Below, piece by piece: positions 27,276 to 36,276 of a DNA stretch of 64,000 nt. The notes under the pieces were generated by a model. That model had not been told where the DNA came from and made no database searches. It saw nothing but the letters and a program-made list of their open reading frames with translations. Origin of the DNA: Sediminibacillus albus (GTDB lineage Bacteria; Bacillota; Bacilli; Bacillales; Amphibacillaceae). Every line of letters begins with the position of its first letter. Position 1 is the first letter of the stretch. Location of the stretch: the NCBI RefSeq assembly GCF_900101125.1, contig NZ_FNFL01000006.1:124001-188000 (forward strand), read 5' to 3'. The position numbers and the translations under genes were made by a program.

Positions 27276-28415
27276 CTACCCCATTACTTCACTTAATTGA
27301 TTTAAGACTTCACTAAAGGCTTTACAAAATTCTTCAATTTCTGTTTGTTTATTTTGATAGGAAAGGCTGATTCGCAAGGCATGATTGCTTCTCGAATCAG
27401 GCAGCCCGCAAGCAGCCAATACGGAGCTTTGGTCTTCCTGTTTTGAGGAGCACGCCGACTTTGTTGAGATGTAAAAACCTTTTTCACTTAATGCATGAAT
27501 AACAACTTCAGGTTTAAACCCCGGAACTGAAAAATTAATAATGTGCGGGGCATGGTCCTTTGGTGAGTTTATAACCACTTGATCTAAGGCAGATAAATAA
27601 TTCCAAAGTGTTTCTTTTAAGTGACAAAGATGCTGGATTTTTGAAGTTTGATTTTCTAAGGCTATCCTAATGGCTTTTACGAGTGCTGCATTTCCAGCTA
27701 AGTTCTCTGTTCCTGACCGATAGGACATCTCCTGGTCTCCCCCATGCAACAAAGGAAACAGCAACGTACCTTTTCTAACATACAAAAATCCAGTACCTTT
27801 TAACCCATGGATTTTGTGGCCAGAGACAGTACAAAGATCAATGCCGCTATCTGCTAATCGCAACGGCACCTTTCCGAACCCTTGCACATTGTCTACGTGA
27901 AAGTGCAATTTCGGGTACTTTTTAGCGATTAAACCTATTTCCTTGATTGGTTGTATGGTGCCCATTTCGTTATTTACATGCATGATACTGATTAAAATAG
28001 TTTCTTCTGTAATAGCAGCCTCCAGGTCCGTTGTTGACACGCTTCCAACGTGGTCAACAGGCAGATAGGTTACTGTAAACCCCAGTTTTTCCAAGGCCCG
28101 GCAACTCTCCAAAACAGATGGATGCTCCACTTGCGAGGTTATAATGTGCTTTCCTCTGGTTTGATGTGCTAACGCAATACCCTTGATGGCTGTATTATTC
28201 CCTTCCGTTCCTCCTGAAGTAAAGACAATTTCTTCCTCTTCAACATCCATTACACTAGCAGCCTGCTGTCTTGCTCTCAAAAGCAGCTTTTCCGCTTCTG
28301 CACCTGTTGGATGAATCGATGAAGGATTTCCAAAATATTTTTCTGACACTTGGTTAAAACTGTCGATGACTTCTATATACGGCTTAGTTGTTGCACTATT
28401 ATCTAAATAAATCAT
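27276..28415 (-). CDS. nifZ: cysteine desulfurase (NifS/IscS family, ThiI partner)
   Basis: A 379-residue PLP enzyme that releases sulfur from cysteine. The PLP lysine is in VSGHKIHGLKGTG near 205, and the flexible persulfide cysteine loop STKSACSSK is near 325. The gene ends seven bases before thiI, the arrangement of B. subtilis nifZ-thiI, so it is assigned to tRNA thiolation rather than general Fe-S assembly. GGGGG lies upstream of ATG 28415. Confidence 0.93.
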   Translation of the reverse strand: MIYLDNSATTKPYIEVIDSFNQVSEKYFGNPSSIHPTGAEAEKLLLRARQQAASVMDVEEEEIVFTSGGTEGNNTAIKGIALAHQTRGKHIITSQVEHPSVLESCRALEKLGFTVTYLPVDHVGSVSTTDLEAAITEETILISIMHVNNEMGTIQPIKEIGLIAKKYPKLHFHVDNVQGFGKVPLRLADSGIDLCTVSGHKIHGLKGTGFLYVRKGTLLFPLLHGGDQEMSYRSGTENLAGNAALVKAIRIALENQTSKIQHLCHLKETLWNYLSALDQVVINSPKDHAPHIINFSVPGFKPEVVIHALSEKGFYISTKSACSSKQEDQSSVLAACGLPDSRSNHALRISLSYQNKQTEIEEFCKAFSEVLNQLSEVMG

Positions 28416-28466
28416 GGCAGTAAGCAGCCCCCTTTATTTGCAATCAATTATAATACCACAAATAAT

Positions 28467-28492
28467 CCCCTGCTACAATTATACAGCAGGGG
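28467..28492 (-). terminator. terminator after the ezrA-coupled gene
   Basis: CCCCTGCT and AGCAGGGG arms, followed by ATTATTTG on the minus strand. It separates the ezrA unit from the desulfurase-thiI unit. Confidence 0.65.
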
Positions 28493-28508
28493 TTTCAGTA
28501 TTAGTTCA

Positions 28509-28802
28509 TTATTCAATATCCAAAGCAGATAATAAAAAGTCAATCGATATGCGCCGATTTTCACGGACACTCTCGGTGTCAGACTCATTGGCGAGTGCGC
28601 GTTGGTCAGTTATTAGCCGATCACCCATAGTTAAGGCACTGGTATTTATATAGGGTATTTCAGACCGCTTCCCTGTTGAGTGATCCCGTACAGGAGCCGT
28701 GTCCTCTTGCATATTGCTTTCCGTTAGCAGCCACCATGAGGTACCCCAAAGGAATACAACAGTAAAACTGAAGATGATTACCAGCTTTTTCAATTTGATC
28801 AC
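28509..28802 (-). CDS. small membrane protein coupled to ezrA
   Basis: A 97-residue protein of unknown family. One N-terminal membrane helix (about 7-26, with a WGTSWWLL end) is followed by a polar segment. Its GTG at 28802 lies two bases after the ezrA stop codon, so it is translationally coupled to ezrA; the ribosome-binding site is weak. The extracellular C-terminal part (about 70 residues) has no motif that I recognise. Its role in division is only suggested by position. Confidence 0.6.
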   Translation of the reverse strand: MIKLKKLVIIFSFTVVFLWGTSWWLLTESNMQEDTAPVRDHSTGKRSEIPYINTSALTMGDRLITDQRALANESDTESVRENRRISIDFLLSALDIE

Positions 28803-28804
28803 AC

Positions 28805-30496
28805 CTAGCCTGGAACTTTATTGTACTCTTCCAAACGCTTCAATGCTCCTGGTTCAATATCTTCCAATGCCTGGACAGCTTCCTCTAAAGCTGATTCATA
28901 TTCATATTTCCGGAACAGACTTTCTGCTTCCGACAACCTGGCCGATAGCAAAGGGTATTGGCTTCTGTATCTGTTGGCATACTGAATCACCAATTCCACC
29001 AATCGTGCTTGCTCCAAAAGCATATCTGTCTGTTCAGTCATGGAGTGTACTACATCCTCAGCTTTGGCCAGCGAGTGTTGAATTTCGCCAATATCCAACG
29101 GCTGTTTTTCCAGCTTATGGGTGACTTCTTCAATTTGAATCGAAGCGTCCTCTAACAGTTTCCATATATAAGATGGCACACCTGGAATATTACTCTTCAT
29201 TAACATCCGATGGGAGTTTTGCATGGCTTTGCGCATATCCAGAATCAGTTCTTTTGCCTCTATTTCATCTTTTCTTAATGTTTGGATTTGGCTTCTGAAT
29301 TGCTCGTGTAAAACCGTCAAATCTTCCAATTCCTTAAAGCCGGCTTCCACCTTATCTCTTAATTCAATATGGGTAAGCTTTTGCTCATTAAGCCCTTTAT
29401 CGATTTCTTCCAATTGATCCTTCAGCAGCTTCATTTTCTTCTCAAGGCTTAAGTGGGTTTCCATATCGTTATCTTCAAAGTAGTAAGACTCCTGCAGCGT
29501 CTCCACTTCCAGTCTTGTTTCCTCCAAAGCCCGAAGTTCCTCTTTAAGTTCTTTCCGATAACCTGGCAGTTGTTTAAGGACATAGTTTTTAGCAATCGCT
29601 TCTTTTTCCAAGAGCTGGTACATCTCTTTCATTCTTTCCTCTACATGTTCAATAAACTGAGGAATTTCATCCAGTACACCTTTTTCCAGATGTTCCAGAC
29701 ACTCTAACAACTCTGCCTGGTACCTGTGAATTTCTTTTTCGAAACCGAGGTGGTCTATATGGTATCCATCATTTTTCATGCCAATAATTCCTGTCAGCAA
29801 ATCATCCAGCTGGTTTGGCAGTGTTTGTTTGCATGTTTTATAAATAGCTGGAAACTCTTCAATTTCACCCTCCAGCGAGTCAAGCTCACCTTTCAATTCA
29901 TCTACCTGTTTCTGTGCTTCAAAATAATTTCCATCGTCGGTGAGTTGATGGTATTTATCGATCATTTGATTCAGCTCATCTAATGCCAATTCAAAACGCA
30001 CTTCCGAATTTCCGAAGTTATGGCGGTTTTGAAGAAGTTTTTTCCGGAGTTCCTTCACCCTCGGTTTAAGTTCTTCAACTGCATTACGGCTGTTTTCTTC
30101 AGAATCGAGCAGTTGTTCCAACTCGATAAACATCTGCTCAATATCCGCTTCTATTGCTTTTAACGCCCCTCCTACATTTAACAAGTTCTGTTTTGCTGTG
30201 GGCATTCGGTATTTATCCGCTGCTTCTTCAGCATCAAATAAATATTCTTCCATATCAGGAAGCTCCCTGGTCAGAATTGAATCCCAGCGCTCTTTCCATT
30301 TTTCGAAGTTTTCCTGAGTTTCCCCTGATAAATTTAAGGCTTTCACTTTGGATAATTCCGACGTTACATTTCGATTCATGATGTCCATTTTCCAAGCCTC
30401 TAACCTGTCAACTTCATCATAAACCCTTTTTCTCCAAATCAACCCAAAAATAATTAATGTTATAAGTATAAGAATGCTGCCAATTATGTACGCCAT
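28805..30496 (-). CDS. ezrA: septation ring formation regulator EzrA
   Basis: A 563-residue protein with one N-terminal membrane helix (3-21), then four long coiled-coil, spectrin-like blocks to the end. EzrA binds FtsZ, restrains Z-ring assembly away from midcell and helps place PBP1. AGGAGG precedes ATG 30496. The small gene at 28509-28802 is coupled to it. The C-terminal QNR patch is present near NRYRSQYPLLSARLSEAE. Confidence 0.95.
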   Translation of the reverse strand: MAYIIGSILILITLIIFGLIWRKRVYDEVDRLEAWKMDIMNRNVTSELSKVKALNLSGETQENFEKWKERWDSILTRELPDMEEYLFDAEEAADKYRMPTAKQNLLNVGGALKAIEADIEQMFIELEQLLDSEENSRNAVEELKPRVKELRKKLLQNRHNFGNSEVRFELALDELNQMIDKYHQLTDDGNYFEAQKQVDELKGELDSLEGEIEEFPAIYKTCKQTLPNQLDDLLTGIIGMKNDGYHIDHLGFEKEIHRYQAELLECLEHLEKGVLDEIPQFIEHVEERMKEMYQLLEKEAIAKNYVLKQLPGYRKELKEELRALEETRLEVETLQESYYFEDNDMETHLSLEKKMKLLKDQLEEIDKGLNEQKLTHIELRDKVEAGFKELEDLTVLHEQFRSQIQTLRKDEIEAKELILDMRKAMQNSHRMLMKSNIPGVPSYIWKLLEDASIQIEEVTHKLEKQPLDIGEIQHSLAKAEDVVHSMTEQTDMLLEQARLVELVIQYANRYRSQYPLLSARLSEAESLFRKYEYESALEEAVQALEDIEPGALKRLEEYNKVPG

Positions 30497-30849
30497 AAAT
30501 AACCTCCTGACTAAATCCAGTACTATATGTATCGAAAAAGGAGGATGAAGACTGTATGCTTGAAAAGCTAAATCCCCTTCACCATCACTTATTCCCCAGA
30601 AATAAAATATCCAACTGGAATAAAGGAGCTTAAAGCTCCTTAACCATTTCTCCTATTTATCTTTTAAAATCCAATCATTACTAATTATTACTAATATGAT
30701 ACCATGAGAACCGACATTTTTGGTTATATTTTTTCAAATTTATTCATATAGCGACTTTTTTTTCTAATGATAAATAAATGCAGGCAACCCGTAACAGTAA
30801 AAACAGCCGTTTTTATTGACGTCAACCTTATCCCGCGGCTTTTACTTGA
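30497..30849. other. 353-bp AT-rich intergenic region between ezrA and refZ
   Basis: The only structure I see is an AAGGAGCTT/AAGCTCCTT palindrome at about 30623-30641, which could end refZ transcription on the minus strand. The ezrA promoter should lie near 30520-30700 but has no convincing hexamer pair. Confidence 0.5.
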
Positions 30850-31494
30850 TTAGAATTGAACATGGATATTGCCTCTTTCTTCATATCTATTTTCCGATGC
30901 TAAATGGTCGATCCAGCTGCATATAAAACTAGTATATTTCTTAGCGAAGAAGTCCTGGGAATGATTCCACTCTAAAAAATTGCGCCATTCATTGGGCGAA
31001 GAAAATGGACTGCTTAACATACCTTTAAATTGGATGAAGAGAAATTTCATATCTAAATTGGTATGGGAAGTTCTCTGCAAGGATTCATTAAACACAGAGC
31101 TTAGTAAATAGTTCTCTTTTGCCAAATACGTCACCATCATTTCCCTGACAAAAATCGAATCCAACGTAAGCTCTCTATGGATGAAACAAGTAAATTGATG
31201 GTGTGCTTGTTTATATTGTATAATTACTGCAATCATTTTTTTCAGCCTCTCTAATTTAGGCATCGCTTTTGTATCTGTAATCACTGCCTCTAATTGGCCC
31301 AAATACTGTTCATAGTAGCAAGTGACGATGGACTCTAACAACCCTTGCTTGCTATTAAAATAGTAATTGATCAAAGATACATTTATTGAAGCAGACTTTG
31401 CAATGTCACGTACGGAAGTTCCATGGTATCCTTTCGTAAAAAACAATCGACAAGCCGCATCCATTACTTTTTGTTTTGTTTGATTATTGCTCAC
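30850..31494 (-). CDS. refZ: TetR-family division regulator RefZ
   Basis: A 214-residue TetR protein. The HTH (KQKVMDAACRLFFTKGYHGT to SLINYYFNSK) lies in residues 8-50, and the ligand-domain-like rest is helical. In B. subtilis RefZ binds sites near the origin and inhibits FtsZ ring formation at sporulation onset. GTG 31494 follows AGAGGAGGTG; the 31560 ATG is rejected. It lies between ezrA and ytsP, as in B. subtilis (yttP). Confidence 0.88.
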   Translation of the reverse strand: MSNNQTKQKVMDAACRLFFTKGYHGTSVRDIAKSASINVSLINYYFNSKQGLLESIVTCYYEQYLGQLEAVITDTKAMPKLERLKKMIAVIIQYKQAHHQFTCFIHRELTLDSIFVREMMVTYLAKENYLLSSVFNESLQRTSHTNLDMKFLFIQFKGMLSSPFSSPNEWRNFLEWNHSQDFFAKKYTSFICSWIDHLASENRYEERGNIHVQF

Positions 31495-31683
31495 GGTTAC
31501 CACCTCCTCTTTTCTTTTTACGACATATAAGAGGAGAGTCCTGCATATTTCGCTCGTCAAATCGTGCAGGCTGACAGTCGATTGATTTCCTAAGGAGGCG
31601 ATTAACGTCGAACGCTGTTGCCAAATCGTTCAGCAACGTTTTTTGACAGGGGATTTTACACTTATACTTAAAGGTGGGATTAC

Positions 31684-32163
31684 ATGTTTGAAGCAAAAAG
31701 TTATTCAGGATCCAAGGAGAAAGATTACAAACTGCTTCTAAAACAATTGGAAGCACTTATTGAAGATGAACAGGATGCGATTGCCAACTTATCGAATGCA
31801 TCAGCTTTGCTTAACCAGTTTTTATCAGAAGTTAACTGGGTTGGATTTTACCTTTGGAAAGATGGAGAGCTTGTTTTAGGGCCATTTCAAGGTCTTCCAG
31901 CCTGTGTAAGGATTAAAGCTGGAAAAGGCGTTTGTGGAACAGCTGTACAACAAGGCAAGACGCAGCGGGTCCAGGATGTAGAACAATTTCCGGGGCACAT
32001 TGCCTGTGACGCAGCGAGCCAATCAGAAATTGTGGTCCCTTTGTTTAAAAATAAAGAGATTTTTGGTGTCCTGGATATTGACAGCCCTATTAAAAATCGT
32101 TTTGATGAAGAAGATGAAAAATTTTTAGAACAGTTTGGAGCTATAATTGAAAAGTATATTTAG
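31684..32163 (+). CDS. ytsP: free methionine-R-sulfoxide reductase (GAF)
   Basis: A 159-residue GAF-fold fRMsr. All three conserved cysteines are present: ACVRIKAGKG, GVCGTAVQ and HIACDAAS. It reduces free methionine-R-sulfoxide with thiol donors. ATG 31684 follows AAAGGTGG. It is convergent with the GGDEF gene and shares its terminator. Confidence 0.94.
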   Translation: MFEAKSYSGSKEKDYKLLLKQLEALIEDEQDAIANLSNASALLNQFLSEVNWVGFYLWKDGELVLGPFQGLPACVRIKAGKGVCGTAVQQGKTQRVQDVEQFPGHIACDAASQSEIVVPLFKNKEIFGVLDIDSPIKNRFDEEDEKFLEQFGAIIEKYI

Positions 32164-32173
32164 TCTTGATAGC

Positions 32174-32205
32174 AAGAAAAGCTGGCCTGGAGGCCAGCTT
32201 TTCTT
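32174..32205. terminator. bidirectional terminator ytsP / ytrP
   Basis: Perfect arms AAGAAAAGCTGGCCT and AGGCCAGCTTTTCTT with a two-base centre. Confidence 0.9.
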
Positions 32206-34097
32206 CATTCTGCTGTATGTTTTGCTTTAGCTACACAATTCTTTCCTAATTTCTTAGCTTCATAAAGTGCTTCATCCGCTCTATCGAAAATACTTCTTGC
32301 CAAATCTTTATGGTTTTTCTCCCAGGAAGAGACTCCTACGGAAATAGTTACTGTTGGCTCTGTAAAAGCTTCCACCTGTCTGACCAGCTGATGTGCCGTT
32401 TCCAGCCCATCTTCCATTGAGGCATTCGGTAAATATACCGCCAGCTCTTCTCCACCCCACCGGGCAGCAAAGTCTTCCTTCCCGAGGTGCCCCTTCATAA
32501 TATTTGCAACTTGAATAATTAATTCGTCTCCAACCTCGTGCCCATATGTATCGTTAAATTTCTTAAAGTCATCAATATCAATCAACAAAAAGGAGCCCTG
32601 TTCGTCAGATTTCAAATGTTCCTGCAGCTGCTCATCAAGATATTTTCTGGAATACAAGCTAGTTAAGTAATCAGTTATCACCAAATGTTCGAGCTTTTCT
32701 CTTAACATCGAATTGACAAACGCAAGCGTAGAATGATGGACTAAGGACTGAATCAGCTTGAAGGATTCAAATGAAAAATAGTACGGTTGTTTATGAAGCG
32801 CAATAATGGCCCCTTTTATTTGTTTCGATTGAACCATAGGTATCGCCATTACAGAATGAAATGGTAAAGGGATATTGGGATATTTGATTGAAAAATCCCC
32901 GATAAAAACGGAATCATGCTGCTTCTGCAAAAGGTCAAGAATCGTCGGCAGAAATTTGTTGGATCCTTTGAGGAGGAAGTAGTCAGTGCTTCCGTCAAGA
33001 ATTTCATACTCCTCTTCTTCATCTTCTTTATATAAAATAAACCCAATTTCTTGTGCACCGAATTTATCCTTTATTTGCCTGTTCATAAAAGATGTTGTTT
33101 CAATTAACCTTAGATTAGAATTAAGAGTATGGGAGGTCTCATTAATTAATTGCAAGTCTTCGATTAACTGCTTAGATTGTTGGTAAAGCCTCGTATTTTC
33201 TAATGCATTACCTGCAGCATTTGCCAGTGATGTAATAAACTCGACTTCTTCTTTAGGGAAAACGACAGCCGCGGGTGAAATGATTTGCAGTACGCCATAA
33301 ACACCCTGGGTACCCTTCAAGGGAGCGTATAGACAAGTTTCACTTACTTCATGGTCTTCCTCGATTTGCACTTCCCCCGTTAAAAAAGCATGGACGCTTA
33401 CTTTATTTGTTACATTATCATTATAAATCAATTCTTTAATAGGCAGTTCCCCATTGGAAGGAAAATCCTGCGATAAAAATAAAAAGTATTCAAATCTTGG
33501 ATAAACACCCTTTAATGTATTAATCACTTCTCCTAATACATGATTGGTATTGATAGAGGAATGAAACTTTGCCGTTACCCGGTATAACACTTCAAATCTG
33601 TTTGCATTTTGGGCCATCCTGGCATGCACATTCATACTATTTATGACGCTGGAGATTTCCCCTGCTACTTCTTGAAATTCCAGTATGTTAGTCTCCATAT
33701 GCTCGCTATTCACCGTGGCCGCAAAAAAATAGCCAACAATTACCTCGTCTTCCTCTAATGAAATTAACAAGGAGTCTAAGAAAGTCTGCTCTTTTAACAC
33801 AGGTTTCCCTGAAAATATCTTCCTATTATCAAAGGGAGTATTATTCATGTTAACTGCTTCTTCCGCCAGCTCTGAAAGCAATACTTCTTCGTCTTTTTCC
33901 GAATCTGTATGAAGAAAATAACTGTTTTTCCAAGGATCATATAAATAAACAGCAGCATATTCCAATGACAAAAACTGCTTAACTTTTCTGCATATCTCTG
34001 TTACTTTTGTATCAACAGAGACATTGCTTTCATTTATAAAACCTTCAATTATGTAATTCCAAAATTCGAACCTTGCTTGCCTGTTGTTGGTTTTCAT
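32205..34097 (-). CDS. ytrP: GAF-GGDEF diguanylate cyclase
   Basis: A 630-residue soluble protein with GAF-like regions (about 20-160, 180-310 and 330-450) and a C-terminal GGDEF domain (465-630). The catalytic motif is RWGGEEL near 558, so the site is intact. The Arg of the RxxD inhibitory site is Gly (LGKED). The LLIDIDDFKKFND metal block is near 516. Homologues of YtrP make cyclic di-GMP. ATG 34097 follows TAGGTGAG. A signal-responsive cyclase is likely; the ligand is unknown. Confidence 0.88.
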   Translation of the reverse strand: MKTNNRQARFEFWNYIIEGFINESNVSVDTKVTEICRKVKQFLSLEYAAVYLYDPWKNSYFLHTDSEKDEEVLLSELAEEAVNMNNTPFDNRKIFSGKPVLKEQTFLDSLLISLEEDEVIVGYFFAATVNSEHMETNILEFQEVAGEISSVINSMNVHARMAQNANRFEVLYRVTAKFHSSINTNHVLGEVINTLKGVYPRFEYFLFLSQDFPSNGELPIKELIYNDNVTNKVSVHAFLTGEVQIEEDHEVSETCLYAPLKGTQGVYGVLQIISPAAVVFPKEEVEFITSLANAAGNALENTRLYQQSKQLIEDLQLINETSHTLNSNLRLIETTSFMNRQIKDKFGAQEIGFILYKEDEEEEYEILDGSTDYFLLKGSNKFLPTILDLLQKQHDSVFIGDFSIKYPNIPLPFHSVMAIPMVQSKQIKGAIIALHKQPYYFSFESFKLIQSLVHHSTLAFVNSMLREKLEHLVITDYLTSLYSRKYLDEQLQEHLKSDEQGSFLLIDIDDFKKFNDTYGHEVGDELIIQVANIMKGHLGKEDFAARWGGEELAVYLPNASMEDGLETAHQLVRQVEAFTEPTVTISVGVSSWEKNHKDLARSIFDRADEALYEAKKLGKNCVAKAKHTAE

Positions 34098-34310
34098 GAA
34101 ATCTCACCTATCATATAAACTGGCTTTGCCGACAAGGTTGATCCCCTGTCCGTTGCCTTCATTAGTATTTAATCTTTAACTATTAAGAAAAACTTAATCC
34201 AATAAGTCTTGATTATATAGGAGATATATCCTAATTATATACGAAAAAGCAATTTTTTCCTACATTTATCCTATTTAATTATCAGTAATTGTTAATTGTC
34301 TACCGACGTA

Positions 34311-34339
34311 TTGACTTCTTCGCTAAATAATCTTATAAT
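34311..34339 (+). promoter_or_regulatory. sigma-A promoter of rpsD
   Basis: TTGACT and TATAAT with a 17-base spacer, a near-ideal match. It faces rpsD, about 190 bases upstream of its ATG. Confidence 0.9.
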
Positions 34340-34345
34340 GGACTT

Positions 34346-34527
34346 TGTGTAAAAAAGGTAGCCTATGTGAACCTCCGCCTGTTTCATTTTGTTCCTTACA
34401 AAGCAGTAAGGTGTATCGTGTAACTCTCTGCTGCTGGAGCGATGGTACATGAAAACAAAATGGGCAGCGATCGGGAACACACTGTCTTATTTTATGCAAA
34501 TCTACTATATAAAGGAGAAGATGTACA
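34346..34527 (+). ncRNA. rpsD mRNA leader (autogenous S4 control)
   Basis: About 180 bases between the rpsD promoter and its start, with several possible stems in the GGTGTATCGTG to GGGCAGCGATCGGG part. In Bacillus, S4 binds the long rpsD leader and represses its own translation. The exact fold has not been derived here. Confidence 0.65.
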
Positions 34528-35130
34528 ATGGCTCGCTATACAGGTCCTGTATGGAAAAAGTCTCGTCGTCTCGGAATTTCTTTAACTGGTACTGGTAAGG
34601 AATTAGATAAGCGCCCTTACCCGCCAGGACAACATGGTGCTAACCAGCGCCGTAAACTATCAGAATATGGTCTGCAATTACAAGAGAAGCAGAAGCTTCG
34701 CTTCATGTACGGAATTAACGAACGTCAATTCCGCCGTTTGTTTGACCAGGCAGGAAACATGAAGGGTATCCATGGTGAAAACTTCATGATCCTTCTTGAA
34801 TCACGTTTGGATAACTTGGTTTACCGTATGGGTCTTGCCCGCACTCGTAGACAAGCTCGCCAGCTTGTAGGCCACGGCCACGTAACTGTGGATGGCGGAC
34901 GTGTCGATATTCCATCTTACCGCGTAAAACCAGGACAAGTGATTGGCCTTCGTGAAAAATCACAAAACCTTGACATTATTAAAGAATCAGTGGAAACAAA
35001 TAACTTCGTTCCAGAATATCTTTCTTTCAATGAAGATACTCTTGAAGGAACGTACACTCGTTACCCTGAACGTTCTGAATTACCTGCTGAAATTAACGAA
35101 CCGCTTATCGTTGAATTCTACTCTCGTTAA
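34528..35130 (+). CDS. rpsD: 30S ribosomal protein S4
   Basis: A 200-residue primary rRNA-binding protein of the small subunit. The N-terminal zinc-free form, the [20 protein letters not shown] region and the S4 RNA-binding domain ([19 protein letters not shown], near 93) are typical. ATG 34528 follows AAGGAG. Its last 22 bases plus two more form the left copy of the 24-bp flanking repeat of an integrated element. Its original terminator now lies 3.7 kb away. Confidence 0.98.
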   Translation: MARYTGPVWKKSRRLGISLTGTGKELDKRPYPPGQHGANQRRKLSEYGLQLQEKQKLRFMYGINERQFRRLFDQAGNMKGIHGENFMILLESRLDNLVYRMGLARTRRQARQLVGHGHVTVDGGRVDIPSYRVKPGQVIGLREKSQNLDIIKESVETNNFVPEYLSFNEDTLEGTYTRYPERSELPAEINEPLIVEFYSR

Positions 35131-35132
35131 TC
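35109..35132 (+). repeat. attL-like direct repeat (rpsD 3' end)
   Basis: A 24-bp stretch beginning CGTTGAATTC and ending CTCGTTAATC, spanning the end and stop codon of rpsD. The identical sequence recurs at 38810-38833. This is the pattern left by a tyrosine recombinase integrating at the 3' end of a gene. Confidence 0.85.
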
Positions 35133-35157
35133 TTTGCAGTTTGCAGGATAACACACA

Positions 35158-35201
35158 AAGAACCCTTAAAACGTTGATATATCAATGTTTCAAGGGTTCT
35201 T
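35158..35201 (+). terminator. 44-bp near-perfect palindrome next to attL
   Basis: Arms AAGAACCCTT and AAGGGTTCTT enclose inner complementary sequence; 20 of 22 positions pair, and TATTTTT follows. It now serves rpsD as a terminator. Its inner AAACATTGATA and AAGGGTT segments recur near attR, so it may also be a recombinase arm region. Confidence 0.7.
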
Positions 35202-35239
35202 ATTTTTAATTTAGTTTGCAAAATAATGTAAGATAATGA

Positions 35240-35284
35240 ATTGATTTGATTTGGGGCCAGCTGGGACCAAAGTGTGACCAATAA
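35240..35284 (+). pseudogene. possible integrase C-terminal scrap
   Basis: Fourteen codons ending IWGQLGPKCDQ and TAA. The composition recalls the tails of phage-type integrases, but it is too short to assign with confidence. Confidence 0.2.
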
Positions 35285-35440
35285 AATCATAGCATGGGTG
35301 AAGGGATAGAAAGTAGCAAGTCGTATAATGAATATTAAGAGGATACTTACGAGGAATATTCATTAAAATTCCAGACCAATCTGCAAGGTGATTGACACCA
35401 TTTGCATTTTGATATTCACGGTGTATATCACATATAAAAA

Positions 35441-35800
35441 GCTAAGAGTGATTTGCCACGGTTTAGTCATCCAAAATTGCTTGTAGCCTTCGCAGGAATT
35501 GATCCAAGTGTCTTTGAGTCTGGGAAGTTCAGAGCCACGATCAATCGCATAACCAAAAGAGGTTCAAGCCGTCTACGCCAGGCATTATTTATGGCAGTAA
35601 AGTGTGCAATTCGTTACTGTCGAAAAAAGAAAACAACAGATGAGATTATCCCTCGGAATAAAAGGTTAAGGGCCTTTTATGATAAGAAACGAGAAGAAGG
35701 GAAACCTTACAAAGTAGCCATAATAGCCTGTGTAAGCAAACTCTTAAGATGGATATTTGCGATTATGACAAATAAGGCAGCTTTCCAAGATATAGACTAA
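35441..35800 (+). pseudogene. IS110-family transposase C-terminal fragment
   Basis: About 118 codons from the C-terminal Transposase_20 domain: RFSHPKLLVAFAGIDPSV, then ITKRGSSRLRQALFMAVKCA. IS110 transposases are about 400 residues, so the DEDD N-terminal half is gone. An in-frame stop precedes the fragment. It indicates at least one insertion into the island before decay. Confidence 0.9.
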
Positions 35801-36276
35801 AAGATAAACTTGACCACTAAATACAAAACCTTCCATAACCAGAAGAGTGGAAGGCTATTTGGTATGCCCAAATTTAGTGTAACATGATTAATTTAATTTT
35901 TTCATTGAAAAATGTTGACAAACTATTAGCTGGTTTAGTTGAAGAACGTAATTCCACAACAACCTGTTTTAATGATTATGAAATTAGTAATTATATATAT
36001 ATGTATTTATTATTCCTTATAATAAATTTAGGGAGCGTTGGATAGTGTGTTCTTCGATTAAGTCGATATTTCTTTTGTCCAAAGTATAATTCATTAATTG
36101 GTTTTGTATATTTGCATATAGGGGTAGCGTCAGGAAAATGCGGATTTACAACGATAAGGAAATTCCAAATTAAAAAGCCCAACTTCTCTGCAAAACAAAA
36201 TAGAGAAAGTGAGCTTTTCAGTTACTACATTATTTTTATTTGAACTAATATAAAACTGCTAAGTTGATTTTTTAGC
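35801..36276. other. 476-bp non-coding stretch of the island
   Basis: AT-rich. A CCTTCCA/TGGAAGG hairpin at about 35829-35855 follows the IS110 fragment. The DJ-1 gene terminator lies at 36172-36217. No supported gene is seen. Confidence 0.5.
36172..36217 (-). terminator. terminator of the DJ-1/PfpI gene
   Basis: AGCTCACTTTCTCT and AGAGAAGTTGGGCT pair imperfectly; TTTTTAATTT follows on the minus strand, about 60 bp after the gene end. Confidence 0.6.

Noticed and set aside
35105-35290. Frames across the palindrome beside attL
   Set aside because: They only reflect the palindrome and the rpsD end.
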